Source: TMED14 sp038145075
Lineage (GTDB): Bacteria > Bacteroidota > Bacteroidia > Flavobacteriales > Schleiferiaceae
Length of the DNA stretch: 64,000 bases
Direction: 5' to 3'
Assembly: GCA_038145075.1 (NCBI GenBank)
Contig: JAYQOY010000001.1
Location: forward strand, 62,001-126,000
Positions 26,413 through 35,900 of the stretch are shown in pieces. The notes beneath the pieces are model-generated. The model ran no database searches. It was not told where the DNA came from and saw only the letters and a program-made list of their open reading frames with translations. The translations under genes and the position numbers were made by a program. Numbering within the stretch: position 1 is the first letter of the stretch; each line of letters opens with the position of its first letter.

Positions 26413-27626
26413 CCGCATATTGGTGGATTCGGGACGATATGCGGCTGCACAACCATCCTACCCTGAAGGCCGCACTTACTTGGCGGGAAGAAACCGGTGC
26501 AACCCTTCGGGCCGTCTATGTCCAAGGCCCCACTGCCCCTGCACGGTTTAGCGAGTATCCTGATCCGGTCCCGCGCAGTTCCCCAGTCAAGGAGGCCTAC
26601 CAGCAAGCGAGCTTGGAGGCCCTCACGGCTGGTCTCAAACAGCTAGATGTGGAAGTTGAGATCACCGCACAATCCCTAGAAGCCTGGTTGACAGACCGCC
26701 AGCCCGATACCGTTTTCTTCACCTTTGGCGCCGCCTGGGAGGAACGTGAAGCGGAACGTATACTTAGCTCTTCCGGGGTGCCCGCACGGGGATACCACAG
26801 CCGAACCCTTCTCCGCCCTCAGGAAGCGTTTCAGCCAGACCTGCCGTCCACCTATACCCCATTCCGAAAGCGTGTCGAAAGCCTTCTCGGCGACGTCCCC
26901 TTCCCGGGCATCCAACCCTTTGAAGGATGTGCCAATCTCATCCAGCCCTTCAGCGCCATGGAAGAAGAAGCACGTGCACACCTGTACGCCTATGTCGCTG
27001 CAGAGGGTCCCGGACGCCGCTATAAGACCACCAGAAACGGCATGCTTGACGCCCAAGACTCCACCAAACTTTCCGCCTATCTAAGCAGAGGGTTGCTCCA
27101 CCCCAAAGAGGTATGGAACCGCTGTTTAGAGGTGGAGAACGCTGTGGGGGGCTGCGAGGAAATCTACTGGATTCGCTTTGAATTGCTGTGGCGCGAGTAT
27201 TTCCAGTGGGTGGCCTATGAAGCGGGCGCCAAACTCTTTCAAGCTAGGGGCCTGAAACGCGAGGCATCGCCTGAATCGCGCATGGGCAGTCGGAAAGCCT
27301 TTGAGCTCTGGACGGAAGGAAGAACGGGTGACGCCTTGGTTGACGCGGCTATGCGTGAATTGAAGACCACAGGCTACCAAAGCAACCGGGCCCGACAGAA
27401 TGCAGCCTCCTACTGGATTCACGACTTAAAGCAGCCTTGGCGAGTGGGAGCCGCCTACTTTGAGGCTATGCTGGTGGACTACGATGCGGCCTCCAATTGG
27501 GGCAATTGGGCCTATATCGCGGGAGTTGGGAACGATCCTCGCCCCTTCCGAAAATTCAACACCCATAAGCAAGCGGAACAGTACGATCCAGACGGATCCT
27601 ACAGGGCGGCTTGGTCGTCTCAGTAA
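26409..27626 (+). CDS. Cryptochrome-DASH-type photolyase
   Basis: The 405-residue photolyase/cryptochrome has an N-terminal alpha/beta domain (WWIRDDMRLHNHPTL) and a C-terminal FAD-binding helical domain. DASH-like features are TKLSAYLSRG, TGYQSNRARQN and SNWGNWAYIAGVGNDPR, the last being the flavin and electron-transfer region. DASH proteins repair cyclobutane dimers in single-stranded or looped DNA, and some act as photoreceptors. It is slightly shorter than typical (about 430). It closes the cassette and overlaps the convergent hisS stop by seven bases. Confidence 0.92.
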   Translation: MTAYWWIRDDMRLHNHPTLKAALTWREETGATLRAVYVQGPTAPARFSEYPDPVPRSSPVKEAYQQASLEALTAGLKQLDVEVEITAQSLEAWLTDRQPDTVFFTFGAAWEEREAERILSSSGVPARGYHSRTLLRPQEAFQPDLPSTYTPFRKRVESLLGDVPFPGIQPFEGCANLIQPFSAMEEEARAHLYAYVAAEGPGRRYKTTRNGMLDAQDSTKLSAYLSRGLLHPKEVWNRCLEVENAVGGCEEIYWIRFELLWREYFQWVAYEAGAKLFQARGLKREASPESRMGSRKAFELWTEGRTGDALVDAAMRELKTTGYQSNRARQNAASYWIHDLKQPWRVGAAYFEAMLVDYDAASNWGNWAYIAGVGNDPRPFRKFNTHKQAEQYDPDGSYRAAWSSQ

Positions 27627-28951
27627 GTAGCTAGACGAGCAGCCAAGTCACTAAATTCCAAAGCTTCTTGATCTCCAGTAGCCAAATTTTTCAGCTGCGC
27701 TTGCCCAGCGGCACGCTCGGCCTCTCCAATCAAGATTACAAAGGGAATTCCCCGTTTTTCAGCGTAGTCAAATTGCTTTTTAAGCTTAGCCGCTTCCGGA
27801 TAGAATTCCACACGAAGACCGGACTTACGCAAGCGCAAGGCCAAATCGTAGGCATGGGGCGCATCGGATTCAGACAGGGTGAAGACCAATGCTACAGGCG
27901 CATTGCTCAAGCTCACTGGCAAGCGTCCTAGCTCCTCCAAACAGAGAATGATACGGTCCAAACCAAAGCTAATGCCGACCCCAGAGGTGTCTTTCAAGCC
28001 AAAGATGCCGGTCAAATCGTCGTAGCGACCGCCACCCCCTACGCTGCCCATTTGGACTTCGTTGGCGGTGACCTCCAAGATGCATCCCGTGTAGTAATTC
28101 AAGCCTCGAGCCAGCGTAATATCAATGGCAAGTGGGGCTTCCCCTGCATGGTCTAGGACAAACTGCAACTCGTTCACTCCTTGCAGGCCTGTTGCGGAAG
28201 ATGCCAACCACGTGCGCAGAAACGCAAGCGATTCCGCTGCATCCCCAAAGGGCTGCATGGCAGGTTCCAGCGCGGCCAATTCCGAAGGCGAGAAGCCTTT
28301 GCTCTCTAGTTCCGCCAGCACACCCGATTTGCCAACCTTATCCAGCTTGTCCAGCGCCACGGTGAAGTCAACCAAGCGATCGCCCACCCCACTAACTTCG
28401 GCAATGCCAGCCAAAACTTTGCGGTTGTTCAAGCGAATCGTCACAGGAAGCTTGAGCGCCTGAAAGGCCTGCTGGTACAGGTGAATCAACTCCACTTCTT
28501 GCCACAAACTCTTGCTGCCTACCACATCCGCATCGCATTGGTAAAACTCGCGGAAGCGGCCCTTTTGAGGGTTGTCCGCGCGCCATACGGGCTGCATTTG
28601 GTAGCGCTTAAACGGCAAGGCCAACTGACCCGCGTTCTGCACGACATAGCGGGCAAAAGGAACGGTTAAGTCGTAGCGGAGCGCCTTGTCGGCCACTTCA
28701 CTGCCTTTGGGCTGGCTAGGATCTGCGACGGACTTCATAAAGTCTCCCGAACGCAAAATCTTGAAAATCAAGCGATCCCCTTCTTCCCCGTACTTTCCCA
28801 TGAGGGTTTCCAGGTTCTCAAAGCTTGGAGTTTCCAGCGGACTGTAGCCAAAGACCTCAAAGGTGGTCCGCAGCACATGCATGACGTACTGACGTTTGGC
28901 TACCTCCTGGGCGGAAAAATCGCGGGTTCCTTTGGCTACGCGGGGCTTCAT
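27620..28951 (-). CDS. hisS: Histidine--tRNA ligase
   Basis: The 443-residue class II synthetase charges tRNA-His. Visible elements are the N-terminal KGTRDFSAQE, motif 1 near 30-45, motif 2 with FREFYQCDADVVG near 130-145, the histidine-binding LARGLNYYTG near 280, and the C-terminal anticodon-binding domain. Length matches the family. The ettA stop and hisS start share one base (TAATG at 28951), so hisS is probably translated from the ettA transcript. Confidence 0.97.
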   Translation of the reverse strand: MKPRVAKGTRDFSAQEVAKRQYVMHVLRTTFEVFGYSPLETPSFENLETLMGKYGEEGDRLIFKILRSGDFMKSVADPSQPKGSEVADKALRYDLTVPFARYVVQNAGQLALPFKRYQMQPVWRADNPQKGRFREFYQCDADVVGSKSLWQEVELIHLYQQAFQALKLPVTIRLNNRKVLAGIAEVSGVGDRLVDFTVALDKLDKVGKSGVLAELESKGFSPSELAALEPAMQPFGDAAESLAFLRTWLASSATGLQGVNELQFVLDHAGEAPLAIDITLARGLNYYTGCILEVTANEVQMGSVGGGGRYDDLTGIFGLKDTSGVGISFGLDRIILCLEELGRLPVSLSNAPVALVFTLSESDAPHAYDLALRLRKSGLRVEFYPEAAKLKKQFDYAEKRGIPFVILIGEAERAAGQAQLKNLATGDQEALEFSDLAARLATY

Positions 28952-30645
28952 TACTTGACGAGTTTCTTGTATTTAAACTTCTTAGGCTCGGCCGAGGTTC
29001 CGCCCAAGCGTTTCTTCTTGTTTTCTTCATAATCGGAGAACGATCCCTCAAAGTAGTACACTTGAGAGTCCCCCTCAAAGGCCAGAATGTGGGTACAAAC
29101 ACGGTCCAAGAACCACCGGTCGTGCGAAATAATCACTGCACAGCCTGCAAAGTGCTCGAGACCCTCTTCCAACGCACGCAAGGTATTGATATCCAAATCG
29201 TTTGTGGGTTCGTCCAGCAGCAATACGTTTCCGCCTTCTTTCAGGGCCATGGCCAGGTGCAAGCGGTTTCGCTCTCCCCCGGACAGGATGCCAATCTTTT
29301 TCGACTGGTCGCCTCCACTAAAGTTGAAGCGGGCCAAGTAGGCACGGCTGTTCACAATTTGGCCACCTAGCTCGAATTGCTCTTGACCGTCGCCAATAAT
29401 CTCGTAGATGGATTTCTCCGGATCCAGCTTGGCATGGCTCTGATCCACATAGGAGATCTTCGCCGTTTCACCCAAGGAGAATGACCCTCCATCGGGCTGG
29501 AGCTGATCCATAATCATGCGGAAGATGGTTGTTTTACCGGCACCGTTCGGACCGATAATGCCGACAATACCTGCGGGAGGCAAATTGAAGTTCAAATCTT
29601 CATAGAGCAAGCGATCGCCGAAGCCTTTCTTGACATTCTTAGCTTCAATCACATTGCTGCCCAAACGAGGACCATTGGGAATGAAGATCTCCAGGCGCTG
29701 TTCCTTGTCCTTTTGCTCCTCGTTCATCAGCTTGTCGTAGCTGCTCAAACGCGCTTTGGACTTGGCTTGACGGCCCTTGGGGTTCATGCGCACCCATTCC
29801 AGCTCGCGCTCCAGCGTCTTTCTACGCTTGGTGGCCTGCTTTTCTTCCTGCTCCAAACGCTTAGTCTTCTGATCCAACCACGACGAGTAATTGCCCTTCC
29901 AAGGAATACCCTCCCCTCGGTCCAATTCCAAAATCCAGCCCGCCACATTGTCCAAGAAGTAACGGTCGTGCGTTACGGCGATAACGGTTCCCTTGTACTG
30001 CTGCAAGTGGTGCTCCAACCACAGAATGGACTCTGCGTCCAAGTGGTTGGTCGGTTCGTCCAAGAGCAAAACGTCGGGATTCTTCAAGAGCAAGCGGCAC
30101 AAGGCCACACGGCGGCGCTCACCCCCTGACAGCACGCTAATGGGCGTATCGCCTTCGGGGCATTGAAGCGCGTCCATGGCGCGAGCCAAAACCGTCTCCA
30201 ACTCCCAGGCATTGCTAGCGTCGATGCGGTCTTGCAATTCCGCCTGGCGGTTCATCAATTTCTCCATCTTGTCGGGGTTCTCATACACCTCCGGCAAGCC
30301 GAATTGATCGTTGATTTGGTTGTATTCTTCGAGGATGGCTACCGTTTCCGACATGCCTTCCTTCACAATGTCCATGACGGTTTTGCTCTCATCCAGCTGG
30401 GGCTCCTGCTCGAGGTAGCCCACCGTGTACCCCTGTGAAAAGACCACGTCGCCCTGAAAGTTCTTCTCCACACCGGCAATGATCTTCAGCAAGGTCGACT
30501 TACCCGAACCGTTGAGACCAATGATGCCAATTTTTGCGCCGTAGAAGAAGCTCAAATAAATGTCCTTCAGGATGGCTTTGTTGTTGTTCGGAAGGATCTT
30601 GGAGACTCCCGACATGCTAAAGATGATTTTCTTATCGTCTGACAT
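28951..30645 (-). CDS. ettA: Energy-dependent translational throttle protein EttA (ABC-F)
   Basis: This cytoplasmic ABC-F ATPase (564 residues) binds the ribosomal E site and gates the first steps of elongation according to ATP/ADP level. It has two nucleotide-binding domains, with Walker A GLNGSGKST near residue 46 and GPNGAGKTT in the second half, and signatures LSGGERRRVALC and LSGGERNRLHLA. The EttA-type PtIM linker of charged helices, containing RMNPKGRQAKSKARL, lies between them. No membrane domain is present. I start at ATG 30645 (MSDDKK); a near-consensus box GATATTTG (30672-30665) lies 19 bases upstream. Confidence 0.94.
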   Translation of the reverse strand: MSDDKKIIFSMSGVSKILPNNNKAILKDIYLSFFYGAKIGIIGLNGSGKSTLLKIIAGVEKNFQGDVVFSQGYTVGYLEQEPQLDESKTVMDIVKEGMSETVAILEEYNQINDQFGLPEVYENPDKMEKLMNRQAELQDRIDASNAWELETVLARAMDALQCPEGDTPISVLSGGERRRVALCRLLLKNPDVLLLDEPTNHLDAESILWLEHHLQQYKGTVIAVTHDRYFLDNVAGWILELDRGEGIPWKGNYSSWLDQKTKRLEQEEKQATKRRKTLERELEWVRMNPKGRQAKSKARLSSYDKLMNEEQKDKEQRLEIFIPNGPRLGSNVIEAKNVKKGFGDRLLYEDLNFNLPPAGIVGIIGPNGAGKTTIFRMIMDQLQPDGGSFSLGETAKISYVDQSHAKLDPEKSIYEIIGDGQEQFELGGQIVNSRAYLARFNFSGGDQSKKIGILSGGERNRLHLAMALKEGGNVLLLDEPTNDLDINTLRALEEGLEHFAGCAVIISHDRWFLDRVCTHILAFEGDSQVYYFEGSFSDYEENKKKRLGGTSAEPKKFKYKKLVK

Positions 30646-30664
30646 GAATACTGGAATTGAACTG

Positions 30665-30672
30665 CAAATATC
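30665..30672 (-). promoter_or_regulatory. -7-like box GATATTTG for ettA-hisS
   Basis: This minus-strand octamer matches TAnnTTTG except for the first base and sits 19 bases before the ettA ATG at 30645, a normal leader length for this window. Confidence 0.4.
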
Positions 30673-30714
30673 GGCATTCCTGCGAGGCATGGTTGTTGTA
30701 ATTTCCCCAACTGC

Positions 30715-31440
30715 ATGCGTAACCGGCTATTTCTTTTCTTTTTTCTGCTGGGGCTGACGGCCTTGGGTCAATCGCCGGTTCTTTTTTCGGGCCGAATCGT
30801 GGAAGACAAAACCCTCGAACCACTTCCCTGGGTCATCATCGTCAATGCCCGAACCGAAGAAGCCTTTTCCTCCGAAGATGATGGCGCCTTTAGTTTACGA
30901 GGTCAAGTGGGCGACACCTTGGTGTTTTCCAAACCTGGCTTTTCTTACCGCTATGCGGCTATTCGGGCCGAACAGAACGTGCAAATCACCCTCCTGCCCC
31001 AAAATTACCTACTCGAAGAGGTACCGGTCACCGCGTACAAACTGACGAGCAACTTGCCCAAGGAGATGCCGATGCAGAGCCCGGCTCGCCCCGAAGGATC
31101 GGGCATTCACGTACCCACACGGGTCAAACCCACGATGGCAAACCCGCTGGATCTGCTCTACGATCAATTTGGAAACCGGCCGCGTCAACTCCGTGAATTA
31201 GAAGCCATATTAGAAAGTGAATCCTACCGCGAAAAATTGGCGGAAAGCCAAAATCGAAGCGCCCTATTCGAACTCACCGGTTTGACCGCCAGCCAAGTGG
31301 AAGAATTCCTGCTCTTCTGCCAGTGGAATGAAAGCCAAATTCGCTCCGCTACAGACTATGTCCTGCTGCAGAGCTTATTGGTCTGCTTTGAAGAATTTCA
31401 AGCTATTCAAGCAGCCGAGGCGGCCGCGTCGCCCAATTAA
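30715..31440 (+). CDS. Secreted protein with carboxypeptidase-regulatory-like domain
   Basis: The 241-residue protein has a signal peptide (about 1-19, ending TALGQ). A carboxypeptidase-D-regulatory-like beta-sandwich follows at about residues 22-105, recognisable by the pattern of G-x-I, PLPWV, a second strand pair FSSEDDGAFSL and VGDTLVFSKPGF. This domain is common at the N terminus of Bacteroidota TonB-dependent receptors, but no barrel follows. Instead there is a helical, glutamate-rich C-terminal region (about 150-241). Probably periplasmic or outer-membrane associated; function unknown. Its stop overlaps the convergent guaB stop by four bases. Confidence 0.75.
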   Translation: MRNRLFLFFFLLGLTALGQSPVLFSGRIVEDKTLEPLPWVIIVNARTEEAFSSEDDGAFSLRGQVGDTLVFSKPGFSYRYAAIRAEQNVQITLLPQNYLLEEVPVTAYKLTSNLPKEMPMQSPARPEGSGIHVPTRVKPTMANPLDLLYDQFGNRPRQLRELEAILESESYREKLAESQNRSALFELTGLTASQVEEFLLFCQWNESQIRSATDYVLLQSLLVCFEEFQAIQAAEAAASPN

Positions 31441-32909
31441 CGGCTGTAATTGGGAGCCTCGCGCGTGATGGTGACGTCGTGGGGATGGCTCTCCGCAATG
31501 CCTGAAGCGGTAATGCGCACAAACTGCGCCTTTTCCTTGAGCGTCTCCACGTCTTTAGCGCCACAGTAGCCCATTCCCGCGCGCAAACCGCCGATAAACT
31601 GGTACATCACGTCCTTGACCTCTCCTTTGTACGGAACGCGGCCAACGATGCCCTCTGGAACCAGTTTTTTGATATCGTCTTCTACGTCTTGGAAGTAGCG
31701 GTCTTTGGATCCAGCTTCCATGGCTTCAACTGAACCCATGCCACGGTAAGATTTGAAGCGGCGGCCGTCCAAAATAATAGATTCGCCCGGAGCCTCATTG
31801 GTTCCTGCGAGCAAGGAGCCCAACATAACCGAATCGGCACCCGCTGCAATAGCCTTGACGATGTCTCCCGTGTAGCGAATGCCGCCATCTGCAATCACGG
31901 GGACGCCGGAGCCTTTGATGGCATCAGAAACCACCATAACAGCGGAAAGCTGTGGAACACCTACACCTGCCACTACACGCGTCGTGCAAATGGAGCCAGG
32001 TCCAATGCCCACCTTAACGGCGTCTGCACCTGCAGCCACCAAGAATTTAGCCGCTTCCGCCGTTGCAATGTTGCCGACCACTACGTCCAAATCAGGGAAT
32101 TGGCCCTTTACTTTTTTGAGCGCATCTACCACGCCCTGAGTATGTCCATGCGCTGTATCAATGACAATAGCATCCACATTGGCCGCAACCAACAGGGTCA
32201 CGCGGTCCAAAACGTCTGGTGTCACACCGACAGCCGCCGCTACACGCAACCGACCAAAGCCGTCCTTATTTGCATTGGGCTTGTTCCGCTTCTTGCTGAT
32301 ATCACGGTAGGTAATCAAGCCCATCAAGGTGCCGTCTTTGCGGACGACGGGAAGTTTTTCAATCTTGTTTGCCTGGAGGATGCCTTCCGCTTCATCCATA
32401 GTGGTACGCTCGTCCGCAGTCACCAAAGGTTGGGCCGTCATGACTTCACCTACAGGCTTGTGGTCTTCGGTTTCAAAGCGCAAATCGCGGTTGGTAATGA
32501 TACCGATGAGCTTCTTTTCGCCGTCCACCACGGGGATGCCACCAATGCGGTATTCTGCCATTAATTTTTTGGCTTCGCCGATCAAGGCGTCAGCGGCCAA
32601 AGTCACGGGATCCATGATCATTCCGCTTTCCGCACGCTTGACTTTGCGCACTTCCATGGCCTGCTTCTCAGCCGTCATGTTCTTGTGCAAGACACCGATG
32701 CCCCCATCTTGGGCCATCGCAATAGCCATGTTGGCTTCCGTCACGGTATCCATGGCCGAACTAATGATCGGCGTCTTCAGCGTGATATGGCGCGTGAATT
32801 TGGATTCGATCCGCACATCGCGCGGAAGGACTTCAGAAAAAGCGGGGACGAGGAGGACGTCATCGTACGTGAGGTACTCTCCGATGACTTTGGGAAGGTT
32901 CGATTCCAT
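31437..32909 (-). CDS. guaB: Inosine-5'-monophosphate dehydrogenase
   Basis: IMPDH (490 residues) oxidises IMP to XMP with NAD, the committed step of GMP synthesis, upstream of guaA at 54424-56023. The TIM barrel is interrupted by a CBS pair (about residues 95-205). The catalytic cysteine is in GIGPGSICTTR near residue 305, and the flap GMGSVEAM occurs near 390. Length is standard. A TATCTTTG -7 box lies 27 bases upstream of the ATG. The gene is separated from the large T9SS gene by a terminator hairpin at 32948-32972. Confidence 0.97.
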   Translation of the reverse strand: MESNLPKVIGEYLTYDDVLLVPAFSEVLPRDVRIESKFTRHITLKTPIISSAMDTVTEANMAIAMAQDGGIGVLHKNMTAEKQAMEVRKVKRAESGMIMDPVTLAADALIGEAKKLMAEYRIGGIPVVDGEKKLIGIITNRDLRFETEDHKPVGEVMTAQPLVTADERTTMDEAEGILQANKIEKLPVVRKDGTLMGLITYRDISKKRNKPNANKDGFGRLRVAAAVGVTPDVLDRVTLLVAANVDAIVIDTAHGHTQGVVDALKKVKGQFPDLDVVVGNIATAEAAKFLVAAGADAVKVGIGPGSICTTRVVAGVGVPQLSAVMVVSDAIKGSGVPVIADGGIRYTGDIVKAIAAGADSVMLGSLLAGTNEAPGESIILDGRRFKSYRGMGSVEAMEAGSKDRYFQDVEDDIKKLVPEGIVGRVPYKGEVKDVMYQFIGGLRAGMGYCGAKDVETLKEKAQFVRITASGIAESHPHDVTITREAPNYSR

Positions 32910-32936
32910 GGCGCAATTTACGGTCTAAATTGCGTG

Positions 32937-32944
32937 CAAAGATA
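32937..32944 (-). promoter_or_regulatory. -7 promoter box TATCTTTG for guaB
   Basis: This perfect TAnnTTTG match on the minus strand ends 27 bases before the guaB ATG at 32909. It lies just downstream of the preceding gene's terminator, so guaB has its own transcript. Confidence 0.55.
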
Positions 32945-32947
32945 ACG

Positions 32948-32972
32948 AAAAAGCCGCCCTTATGAGGCGGCT
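32948..32972 (-). terminator. Rho-independent terminator after the T9SS surface protein
   Basis: On the minus strand AGCCGCC pairs with GGCGGCT (7 bp, mostly G-C, 7-base loop) and runs into five T residues. It begins 25 bases after the stop of the surface-protein gene and ends just before the guaB promoter box. It is the clearest intrinsic terminator in the window. Confidence 0.7.
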
Positions 32973-32996
32973 CTTTGCGTTATTAAACGGTTACGC

Positions 32997-35900
32997 TTAG
33001 TAGATCAGAAGCAGGGTTCCGCGAAGTTCTACAGGCTCTCCTTGCTTTGAACGGTAGTTCAATTGGTAGATGTAGCTACCCTCAGCGGCCTTTGTGCCAT
33101 CGATCGTACCGTCCCAACCTTTTAGCTCATCGGTCGTTGAGAATACTTTGTTGCCCCAACGGTCGAAGATTTCAAGGGAGTACGTACCACTCTCGACATA
33201 TACTTGCTTAGGTCTCCAAGTACGGTTCTCAAGTACGTCTGAATTCGGGTTGAAGGAATTCGGGATAAAGACGCGTGGGTTGTGCTCCGCACACACCACG
33301 TTGGACGTGGAGGTAAATACGGAACCGTCGTAGTCCGTAAACATCAAGGGGCTTGGACCTTCCGTAGCCACCACCTTGTAACAGAAGATGCCCACATTAT
33401 CCCCCAAGGGACGAATGTTGTCTGTGAAGATGGTGTCGGTGGTCGTGCCCACGAAGGACATGCCGCCGTTCTCCCCTACACTTCGGTAGATATCGTACTT
33501 CAATACGCCACCCATGAAGTCGCGGTAAGGATTCCATGTCAGGATGTTTGTCAAGTTGTCCACAGGCTGAACTTCCAAAAGGATGTTGGTGCCAATGTTC
33601 GACGCGGTGTCAATGCCACCACAGCTATCCGTAGCAACAAAACGGTACTGGTAGCGGTGGTTGTTGGGGTCTGCGGAGAAGTCCTTGAAGCGAATCTCCC
33701 AAGGAGGAGAAACGGGCTTTGGAATCAAGCCCAACGATGTGAAGGGTGCACCGTCGCGGTCCGCACGCTGCAAGTCAAAGTGAATGATGTCTGCATCCTT
33801 ATCAATGAAGGTCACCAACTCCACCGCGTTGTCGTTGCGCACAGAAGTCTTAGCCAGGTAGAGCAAGCGTGAACGCTGAACTGCCAAGGAATTGATGCAG
33901 ACCTCATTCGAGGAAGAGAAACGCTGGCCTGCCGTGTCTACCGCTTTGATGTAGTAGCAGTAGGACCAACCGCCGATCAAATCGCGGGTGTTGAAAGCCG
34001 TATCACCAGGTGCTTTTGTCGCCAAGAGAACGCCAGGCTGCGTAGGACCACCGGGAGGCGTCACATCCGCCAAAACGCGGTATTCCTTAACTCCGCCTGC
34101 CCAGCCGCGGTACTGGTTCCAGCGCAAGCGCATGATGCCCTCACAAGGATCCATGTTCTCAGTCAGCAACATATTGTTGTGTGCAGCAACGAGCAAATCC
34201 GAGCTTTGGTTTCCACAGCTGTCCGTAGACATCACCTTGTAGCGCTTCACGGAGGATCCGGGCGTCGCACCGGGCAAGGGATAAGGCATGCTTACCGTGT
34301 TGGGCACCGTAGCGATAGAATTCCACCCGGTACCGGGTACCCACTCCAGAATGTCGTAGTTGACAATGTCACCGTTGGTGCCAGGCGTCCAAGAAATCAA
34401 TGCTGTACCACCGTTCACCGTGACCGAATCAATCTTCAACACGTCGGTATTGTTCTGATCAGAGAAGAATCCTCCATCAAGCGTGGAGTTACATGCACCA
34501 TTGATCCGGATCTGGTACTCCAAATCCTGTCCACAAATGTTGACCGTGTCGTTAAAGGTCTTGTTGGTCGTGGTAGCTACTTGCGCCCAGCCTGCAGCAC
34601 CTGTGCCTTGGGGACGGCGCCAGATCTCATAGGTAGGTGTGGCCCCCGTGTACGGAGCGTTCCAGTCCAACTGAGCCACAGAAGAGTTCGTAGGAGGAAT
34701 AGGCGTAACGGCCAATTCCATCAAGCGAATCGTATCGGACGTCACCGACGTGTAGCCACAGCCACCCAAAGAGCGCATGTAGTAGTAGTTTGCACCACTT
34801 AGCGGGGCCACATCCGTGTAGGATTGATCGCTGTAGTTCCAGATGGTGTCGATCGCCACAAAGGGAACCGAAGGCGAACCGCCACGGAAGACCACATAGG
34901 CATCGAAATTCATACCAGTATCCAAGGGAAAGCCCCAGTTGATAGTTAATCCACCTGAAGGTTCTCGGGACACACAAGCTTGCGACAAATCTGGAGGAAC
35001 GGGTATGGTAGACACCACATTGATAACCACAGAGGCTACGCGAATAGCCGGCGCCACACAGAAGTTGTCTTGCATTCGAAGGGCAAATACATAGCGGTTC
35101 GTGGGCGTTCCACAGGAATTGTTCTGGTAGGAGATGTGGTTACAGTTGGTTTCCCAATCAAACGTAATCTCATTGTTCAACGTGGAGGTGAACGAGGTCT
35201 GCGGGGACTTAGGGTTAACCGTCGCGCAGGGCGGATTCAAACAACCCGAGTTTGGATTGTTCAGCGGAACCCCCAGCTGACCGCCAGAGGGCGAGAATTC
35301 AATGGTTTGTGGCAAGAAATTGGGCAAGAGCTGCGCATCCTGCGAGACAAGGTCGAATTTCACTTCTTGTCCGGCAAAGACGGTGGTTTCCCAATACAGC
35401 GTGTCCCCTGAATTCACGACAGGTACCAAGGCAGGGAAGTTGGGCAAATTGTTGATCTGAACGGTGGGCGGTGTATTGAAGCCACAATCCGTGCGAATAA
35501 TGACAGGAATATCACGGTAGACCGATGCAATCTTCTGATTACAACGGTAGGCGTTAACCTCCACACAGGAAGCAAATGAACCACCCGCTGAAGGGTTGAA
35601 GGTCATTGCACCCGTTTGCTGGTTGAAGCTAACCGTGTTGCCTCCATTAGGGAAGGGATTGTTGTAGGCATAGCCCGTAGTAAACGAGGCGTTGGTGCCG
35701 TTGGAGGTCGTCTGAGGGTAGGCCCAGTTGTACACTACGGAGTCCAAATCGTCGTCAAATGCGTTGTGCGCATAGGTGTATTCGTAGCCAGAGCAGATTA
35801 CCGACTTGGGAGGCTCCAAGAAACGAGGTGAAGAGTCGTAACATGGGTTAGCGTTCTGGGGCACCCCATTAATGGTGTAGGGGAACATGTAGGCACGCAG

